Positions 47,762 through 52,413 of a stretch of 52,413 nt of DNA are shown one piece after another. Location: NCBI GenBank assembly GCA_007693555.1, contig REDJ01000067.1, forward strand, positions 1 to 52,413, given 5' to 3'. The translations under genes were made by a program, and so were the position numbers. The notes below the pieces were generated by a model. It was not told the origin of the DNA. It was given only the letters and a program-made list of their open reading frames with translations, and searched no databases. Source of the stretch: Bacteroidota bacterium. GTDB taxonomy: Bacteria; Bacteroidota; Bacteroidia; Bacteroidales; UBA7960. Every line of letters begins with the position of its first letter. The stretch's first letter is position 1.

Positions 47762-48919
47762 ATGACAGAAGACATCCTGAAAATAGCATTATTGCTCCCC
47801 TTGCTCGTTACTTTGTTTTGGTTTGTAGAATTATTGTTTTCATCGGGAGAAAACAGCAAAGCGAAGAAACATCTTGCGTTTTTTATGCTTTGCGGATTCT
47901 TTTCTCTGCTTGGGGGTTATTTGTATTTTACAGGTTTATATAAATTCTATACCCTGAGCTATTTTGTCATAAAAGCTTTTTCTTTTGCCCAGTTACCGGC
48001 CTTTTACCTGTATCTTAAATCGCTGATTCAACCAGGAATTAATCGGCTAACTTATGCTAAGCATTATTTCATACCCCTATTGGCAGGATTGGTTGCAATC
48101 TTTTTTCACTGGATATTCTTAAGTCTGGAAGAAAGTGTCAGAATGTTTGAGTTTTTCACCACCCCTGAAGTATTGAGCAGCAACGAGAAACTGGCATTTT
48201 ATTTTGATATTTCATTCCGCAACATCTTTGTGTTAATGGCAGTTTTTTATCTGGCTATTATTCACAGGCAGGTAAAGGTGTCTTTCAAAAAATTACTGAA
48301 TTTATGTGCTGATGCTGAGAGCAAAAACCCGTCATGGATAAGTATTGCCAATTTACTTTATATCGTCTTTTCGGTTTTTGCACTGCTACTGTTTAATCTG
48401 CATGATATCTTCTTTTCTCATTTTTCAGATACTTACCTGATATTGCCTTTACTTTTACTGGCAACTTTATTTTTCCTGATTGGCTTTAAAGGAAACCGCC
48501 AGGAAATGTTTGTATTAATTTCTGAGGTTGAGGAGATGCCCTATCCGGGGCCTTTGCCGGAAGATGTAAAAGTCTATCTGAAAAAAAACCTGGAGAAAGC
48601 AATAGAACACGACCAGCTTTATTTGAAACAAGATATCTGCCTGCCCGAATTGGCCAAGCACATTGGCACAAACCGTTACTACCTGTCCAAGCTGATAAAC
48701 AGCGAGTTTGAAATGAATTTCAATGATTACATTAATCGCTACCGTATTCAGGAAGCTATGAATTTGATTCAAACCAATCAAAACGATATTTCACTGTCAG
48801 AGATAGCCACAAAAAGCGGCTTCAAATCTTACATCTCATTCAGCCGGAATTTTAAACGACAGGCAAACGTATCTCCCGAAGCTTATTTGAATAGTCAATT
48901 GGCAAAAGAAAAAAATTAA
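47762..48919 (+). CDS. Membrane-bound AraC family transcription regulator
   Basis: A 385-residue protein with seven predicted membrane helices in the first 245 residues (for example ILKIALLLPLLVTLFWFVE, YFIPLLAGLVAIFFHWIFL, YLILPLLLLATLFFLIGF) and a cytoplasmic AraC-type DNA-binding domain at the end. The two helix-turn-helix parts are seen as LPELAKHIGTNRYYLSKLIN and LSEIATKSGFKSYISFSRNFK, the latter with the family's PEAYLNS close. This 7TM-AraC layout is common in Bacteroidota and is thought to respond to envelope or extracellular cues. Its placement, divergent from the giant-protein unit and upstream of the two surface-lipoprotein genes, makes all of these candidate targets. Confidence 0.9.
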   Translation: MTEDILKIALLLPLLVTLFWFVELLFSSGENSKAKKHLAFFMLCGFFSLLGGYLYFTGLYKFYTLSYFVIKAFSFAQLPAFYLYLKSLIQPGINRLTYAKHYFIPLLAGLVAIFFHWIFLSLEESVRMFEFFTTPEVLSSNEKLAFYFDISFRNIFVLMAVFYLAIIHRQVKVSFKKLLNLCADAESKNPSWISIANLLYIVFSVFALLLFNLHDIFFSHFSDTYLILPLLLLATLFFLIGFKGNRQEMFVLISEVEEMPYPGPLPEDVKVYLKKNLEKAIEHDQLYLKQDICLPELAKHIGTNRYYLSKLINSEFEMNFNDYINRYRIQEAMNLIQTNQNDISLSEIATKSGFKSYISFSRNFKRQANVSPEAYLNSQLAKEKN

Positions 48920-49332
48920 CAAAATTCTGGCAGGAGAAAAATTAACATTGCTAATAGATAAAAAACAGGGTTATTCAATACTGTTTTTTCTAGCGGCTAA
49001 AGCCGGAATATTTGCGATAAACCAACTCCCTGGGTACATATATTCTGCCTATAAAAAGCAATCTATCCTGTATTCAAATTGTCAAAAACCCACATCCAAT
49101 TGCATATCAATTACTTAACTATGTTGTTATTTGATGATTTGCTCATTCCACAAATTAAAAAAAAACAATATTTAAAAAGTATTAATTGCAGGCAATAGAT
49201 TTCTCTTAAAACGAGATTGCCTGAAATAATATTTAAACCCTTTGGGTTCGGAAAATTATGTTCCCTGTACTCTCAAATAATAAAACTCTTAATCAACTAC
49301 TATTTCTCATTATTAACCTAAAACCATGTCTT
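48920..49332 (+). other. Intergenic region before the beta-helix lipoprotein gene
   Basis: About 410 AT-rich bases without a convincing gene; an ATG at 49258 is in frame with the lipoprotein but would put 25 residues before its signal peptide. It holds a second TCAAATTGTCAA (49074-49085), a run of nine A near 49160, and a hairpin at 49189-49223. No exact -7 element was found. Confidence 0.6.
49189..49223. repeat. Inverted repeat in the leader of the beta-helix gene
   Basis: Arms CAGGCAAT and ATTGCCTG enclose an inner TCTC/GAGA stem with loop TTAAAAC. It lies about 110 bases before ATG 49333 and has no following T run, so it is more likely an operator or structured leader than a terminator. 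Confidence 0.5.
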
Positions 49333-50838
49333 ATGAAAAACAATTTATTAATCTGGAAATTTTCGGCAGTGTTCTTCCTGTTATTTCTTATAGCGGGTTG
49401 CGAAAAGGATGATGAAGCTCAGGAACGTCTTGAATTTCTTGTCCCCATTAATTTTTCAACCATTCAGGCTTCCATTGATGCTGCATCGCACGGGGATACT
49501 ATTACTGTACTTCCCGGAGTTTATAAGGAAAATATTGATTTTAAAGGAAAAAATGTAATTGTCAGAAGTATTGCACCTGAAAATCCCGATACCGTTGCCT
49601 TAACAATAATTGATGGTGGAAATAGCGGCCCTGTAGTTAGATTTGAAAGTGGTGAAAGTGAGGGCGCTGTATTGTATGGATTTACCATTACAAACGGTTC
49701 GGCAGGCACAACAGGTGATGGAGGGGGTATCAGGATTTCAGATGGGTCGAGCCCTGGTATTAAAACAAATATTATCAAGAATAATACAGCCAGATATGGA
49801 GCAGGTATAATGGTATCAAACCAATCCGAACCCTATATTACCCGTAACATTTTTTATCAAAATAACGCAACCGGTGGGCGAGGAGCAGGCATCTATGTAT
49901 TCAATCAATCGGCACCTGTAATAACCGGTAACATTATTAAAGAGCATGAAGGTAGCGATGGGGTTATCCATATCGGAGGGAACAATGCCGGCCAGAATGC
50001 TACTGCTTATATTACCGGAAATCTAATAAATAACAATGTCACAGATTTTGGAACAGGCGCCATTAAGGTTACCCAAAACTCAGATGTTTTGATTTCCGGC
50101 AATACAATTGCCTACAACCATGGTACAGGAGACAATTCAGCAGCAGCCATCACAATAAGTTTTAATTCTACTGCTGATATAAATAACAATACCATAAATA
50201 ACAACACTGCAACCCGGGCAGGTGCTGTAATAATTTACAGGGAGTCTGTGGCAACCATTACTGATAATGTTATTACAGGGAATATTGCTGGCGATAATGA
50301 TTCATATAATGGTATTGGGGGAGGAATTATGCTTACATATTATGGGTCTGCAACTATTACCGGTAATTCAATAACCAACAACAAAGCATGGAGCCATGCA
50401 CACGGAGGGGGAGCTATTGCCATTTACAGTTGGGGGCAAAAAACAACTGCAGTAATTGAAAACAATGATATTTATAATAATCATGCATATCGCAGGGGTG
50501 GTGGTGTTTATGTGGCCGGTTCAGCAACCAATGTGGTAATCAAAAACAACATAATCTCTCAAAACAAAGCTGAAAACCATACCACAGCAACAGGAGGAGC
50601 AATGTATTTTGGAGATATTGAAGAAGCAATTATTTATGGCAATTCTATTTCGGGTAATCATTCGCACTGGCGGGGTGGGGGCATTTTTTTCCATAGAAAC
50701 GCTGTTGTGAAGGATTCAAATGGGGTTGAATGGCCGAAAGAGAATTCTCCTCCGGCAAATGAGCCCAATAACACATACAGCAACAACACACACCTGAATG
50801 ATGCCCATATGGGTGCTGATGTTTACTTCGATGACTAG
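49333..50838 (+). CDS. Right-handed parallel beta-helix lipoprotein
   Basis: A 501-residue lipoprotein. ATG 49333 gives a proper signal with lipobox LIAGC (Cys23), followed by EKDDE, close to the surface-export signal of Bacteroidota lipoproteins. The opening NFSTIQASIDAASHGDTITV and LPGVYKENI is the standard first turn of pectate-lyase-like helices. The body repeats coils of 20-25 residues with N-I-I or N-x-I steps and Asn ladders (NIIKNNTARYGAGI, NIFYQNNATGGRGAGI, NTINNNTATRAGAVI). No catalytic residues of a polysaccharide lyase can be named, so binding or degradation of a glycan is only a family-level guess. The FISUMP lipoprotein follows 93 bases downstream. Confidence 0.9.
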   Translation: MKNNLLIWKFSAVFFLLFLIAGCEKDDEAQERLEFLVPINFSTIQASIDAASHGDTITVLPGVYKENIDFKGKNVIVRSIAPENPDTVALTIIDGGNSGPVVRFESGESEGAVLYGFTITNGSAGTTGDGGGIRISDGSSPGIKTNIIKNNTARYGAGIMVSNQSEPYITRNIFYQNNATGGRGAGIYVFNQSAPVITGNIIKEHEGSDGVIHIGGNNAGQNATAYITGNLINNNVTDFGTGAIKVTQNSDVLISGNTIAYNHGTGDNSAAAITISFNSTADINNNTINNNTATRAGAVIIYRESVATITDNVITGNIAGDNDSYNGIGGGIMLTYYGSATITGNSITNNKAWSHAHGGGAIAIYSWGQKTTAVIENNDIYNNHAYRRGGGVYVAGSATNVVIKNNIISQNKAENHTTATGGAMYFGDIEEAIIYGNSISGNHSHWRGGGIFFHRNAVVKDSNGVEWPKENSPPANEPNNTYSNNTHLNDAHMGADVYFDD

Positions 50839-50931
50839 TTAATAAGCTTTTATTCATATCGGGATACAAAATATGCAAAAAAGATTGCACTGAAATTTCA
50901 CAAACAATTAAAAAAATTAAATTAAAAAGCT

Positions 50932-51678
50932 ATGTTGAATAAAATAATTAATTTTTCATTGGTACTATCCTTACTCGCCTTTATGTTGGTTTCATGTGGC
51001 AAGGATGATGACAACAACTCAAACGGCCCGGTAAATGGCTCATCTGCAGCCGTTTTTAATCCTGACATAACTTATGGAACGATGAAAGATGCCGATGGAA
51101 ACACATACAAAACAGTAACCATCGGCACCCAAACCTGGATGGCAGAGAACCTGAGAACCACAAAGTATAATGATGGTTCTCCAATTCCCAATGTAACAGA
51201 TAGAGATGAATGGGAATACTTATCAACCGGGGCCTATTGCAATTATGACAACTCCAATGATGCAGCAATTATCAGAACCTTTGGCCGGTTGTATAACTGG
51301 CATGCATTAAATACCGGTAAAATTGCTCCTAATGGTTGGCGTGTACCTACAGATGATGACTGGGATATTTTAATTGATTATTTAGGCGGGCCGGATATTG
51401 CAGGTGGAAAATTAAAAGAAGCCGGCACAAAACATTGGCGTACCCCCAACACCGGTGCAGACAATGAAACCGGTTTTACGGCCCTTCCGGGAGGCCAGCG
51501 CGAAGGCAATGGCAATTTCGAAGTCTTTGGGTTTGATGGTTACTGGTGGAGTATTACCGAGAGCGGCACAGCGCGTGCCTGGCGTCGTCATTTGCTGTAT
51601 GATATGAATAGTATCAGAAGAAATGGCACCAGCAAGCTTAGTGGACAATCTGTTCGATTAATTAAGGACAACGGTTAA
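50932..51678 (+). CDS. FISUMP-domain lipoprotein
   Basis: A 248-residue lipoprotein with lipobox LVSC (Cys22), followed by GKDDDNN, again fitting the surface-export signal. The mature domain is FISUMP (Fibrobacter succinogenes major paralogous domain): DADGNTYKTVTIGTQTWMAE, NLRTTKYNDGSPIPNV, GRLYNWHALNTGKIAPNGW, RVPTDDDWDILIDYLGG, GFTALPGGQREGNG and YWWSITESG are all family hallmarks. Its function is not known; members are abundant surface proteins of gliding or fibre-attached bacteria. The leader is A/T-rich. It is probably in one unit with the beta-helix gene. Confidence 0.93.
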   Translation: MLNKIINFSLVLSLLAFMLVSCGKDDDNNSNGPVNGSSAAVFNPDITYGTMKDADGNTYKTVTIGTQTWMAENLRTTKYNDGSPIPNVTDRDEWEYLSTGAYCNYDNSNDAAIIRTFGRLYNWHALNTGKIAPNGWRVPTDDDWDILIDYLGGPDIAGGKLKEAGTKHWRTPNTGADNETGFTALPGGQREGNGNFEVFGFDGYWWSITESGTARAWRRHLLYDMNSIRRNGTSKLSGQSVRLIKDNG

Positions 51679-51703
51679 AAGACGGAATGTTCTATGCAAA
51701 TTT

Positions 51704-51755
51704 TTAACCCGGATAGTTGTTAGTAGCTTTGCTTCTAATGTCTAATCCGGGTTAA
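51704..51755. repeat. Inverted repeat between FISUMP and leuS genes
   Basis: Perfect 11-base arms TTAACCCGGAT and ATCCGGGTTAA with a 30-base loop, between two convergent genes. It has no T run on either side, so termination is uncertain. Confidence 0.6.
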
Positions 51756-51772
51756 CTTACATTAGCAATAAT

Positions 51773-52413
51773 TTACACCACCACATTCACAATCTTACCC
51801 GGCACAACAATCACTTTTCTGGGCGATTTGCCCTGCAGCCATTTTTGTGCATCATCCATTTTAAGGATGGCATCTTCAACTTCTTTGGGTGTGCTGCCGA
51901 CAGGCAGTTCAACCTTAAAGCGGGTTTTGCCATTGAAAGATACAGGGTATAATACCATATCTTCGGCAATGTATTCTTCCTTCCATTCGGGGAATTGCGC
52001 ATTTACCAAACTTTCTTTATTGTCCAGCAACGACCACAGCTCTTCTGCTATGTGAGGTGCAAATGATGAAATGAGGATGGCTAGTGGGGAAAGAATTTCA
52101 CGCTTGTTGCACTTGAGATCGGAAAGTTCGTTTACACAAATCATAAATGAACTTACTGCTGTATTAAAGGAGAAGCGCTCAATATCTTCACCAACCTTTT
52201 TAATGGTTTTGTGAAGCACTTTCAGTTCATCAGCATTGGGTTTCTCTTCCGAAACTTCAAACTGATTTTCGCGATTATGGTATAATCTCCAGAGCTTTCG
52301 GATAAAGCGGAAAACACCTTCAATACCATTGGTATCCCAGGGTTTGGCCTGTTCAAGAGGCCCCAGGAACATTTCATACAAGCGAAGGGTATCGGCACCG
52401 TATTTCTCAATCA
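51773..52413 (-). CDS. leuS: Leucine-tRNA ligase (C-terminal part only)
   Basis: The 3' end of a class I aminoacyl-tRNA ligase gene whose start is beyond the window; the frame is open to the right edge. About 213 residues are visible: [17 protein letters not shown], the usual bridge after the KMSKS loop, then the anticodon-binding helices ([48 protein letters not shown]) and the C-terminal domain ending [14 protein letters not shown]. The LeuS-specific ending with PxxxxEDAIL-type helix and VPGKIVN is clear and separates it from IleS and ValS. Confidence 0.96.
   Translation of the reverse strand, partial: IEKYGADTLRLYEMFLGPLEQAKPWDTNGIEGVFRFIRKLWRLYHNRENQFEVSEEKPNADELKVLHKTIKKVGEDIERFSFNTAVSSFMICVNELSDLKCNKREILSPLAILISSFAPHIAEELWSLLDNKESLVNAQFPEWKEEYIAEDMVLYPVSFNGKTRFKVELPVGSTPKEVEDAILKMDDAQKWLQGKSPRKVIVVPGKIVNVVV

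Overview
The window reads as chromosomal DNA of a Bacteroidota bacterium, most likely from the Bacteroidales/Marinilabiliales side, at roughly 40% GC. The evidence is the protein families (head-GIN/DUF2807 proteins, DUF4271, FISUMP lipoprotein, short Pta, Bacteroidota-type MetG with a KISTS loop), exact matches to the phylum's -7 promoter element TAnnTTTG in front of several genes, and mostly A/T-rich instead of Shine-Dalgarno leaders. No transposase, integrase, phage gene or CRISPR array was seen, so this looks like core genome with one accessory-looking block on the right.

Left part (1-10.1 kb): the end of an FtsX/MacB-type ABC permease, an outer-membrane barrel protein and a patatin phospholipase fused to a surface-antigen barrel run together. 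Next come a head-GIN lipoprotein, a GNAT-like protein, a cyclophilin lipoprotein, pheS, and two more head-GIN proteins, the second fused to an outer-membrane barrel. From 10.1 to 12.6 kb the minus strand carries the acetate pair, pta then ackA. From 12.8 to 17.4 kb lies a compact plus-strand run: DUF4271 membrane protein, hemD, rnpA, yidD and an S41 protease. It is followed by kbl, a convergent small gene, tRNA-Arg(CCT) and metG.

Middle part (21.4-31.7 kb): a hybrid PAS histidine kinase is divergent from a sigma-54-type activator without a receiver domain. The activator heads the run lptE, TPR-like protein, secG, and then groES-groEL. On the opposite strand follow a cyclophilin translationally close to an S4 RNA-binding protein, a small lipoprotein and a DUF3108 protein.

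Right part (31.8-47.4 kb): the most striking element is a minus-strand three-gene unit. It holds a 3,884-residue secreted protein, a protein of about five fibronectin-III domains, and a 613-residue outer-membrane-barrel-like protein. The giant protein contains a diverged tandem duplication of about 745 residues, a long helical segment, C-terminal Fn3-like modules and a G9 tract in its coding strand. The first and third genes carry textbook Shine-Dalgarno sites, which is unusual here. Divergently lies a membrane-bound AraC-type regulator. It is followed by two lipoproteins with surface-export-like sequences: a parallel beta-helix protein and a FISUMP protein. A 12-base word occurs upstream of both the regulator and the beta-helix gene. 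The window closes inside leuS on the minus strand.
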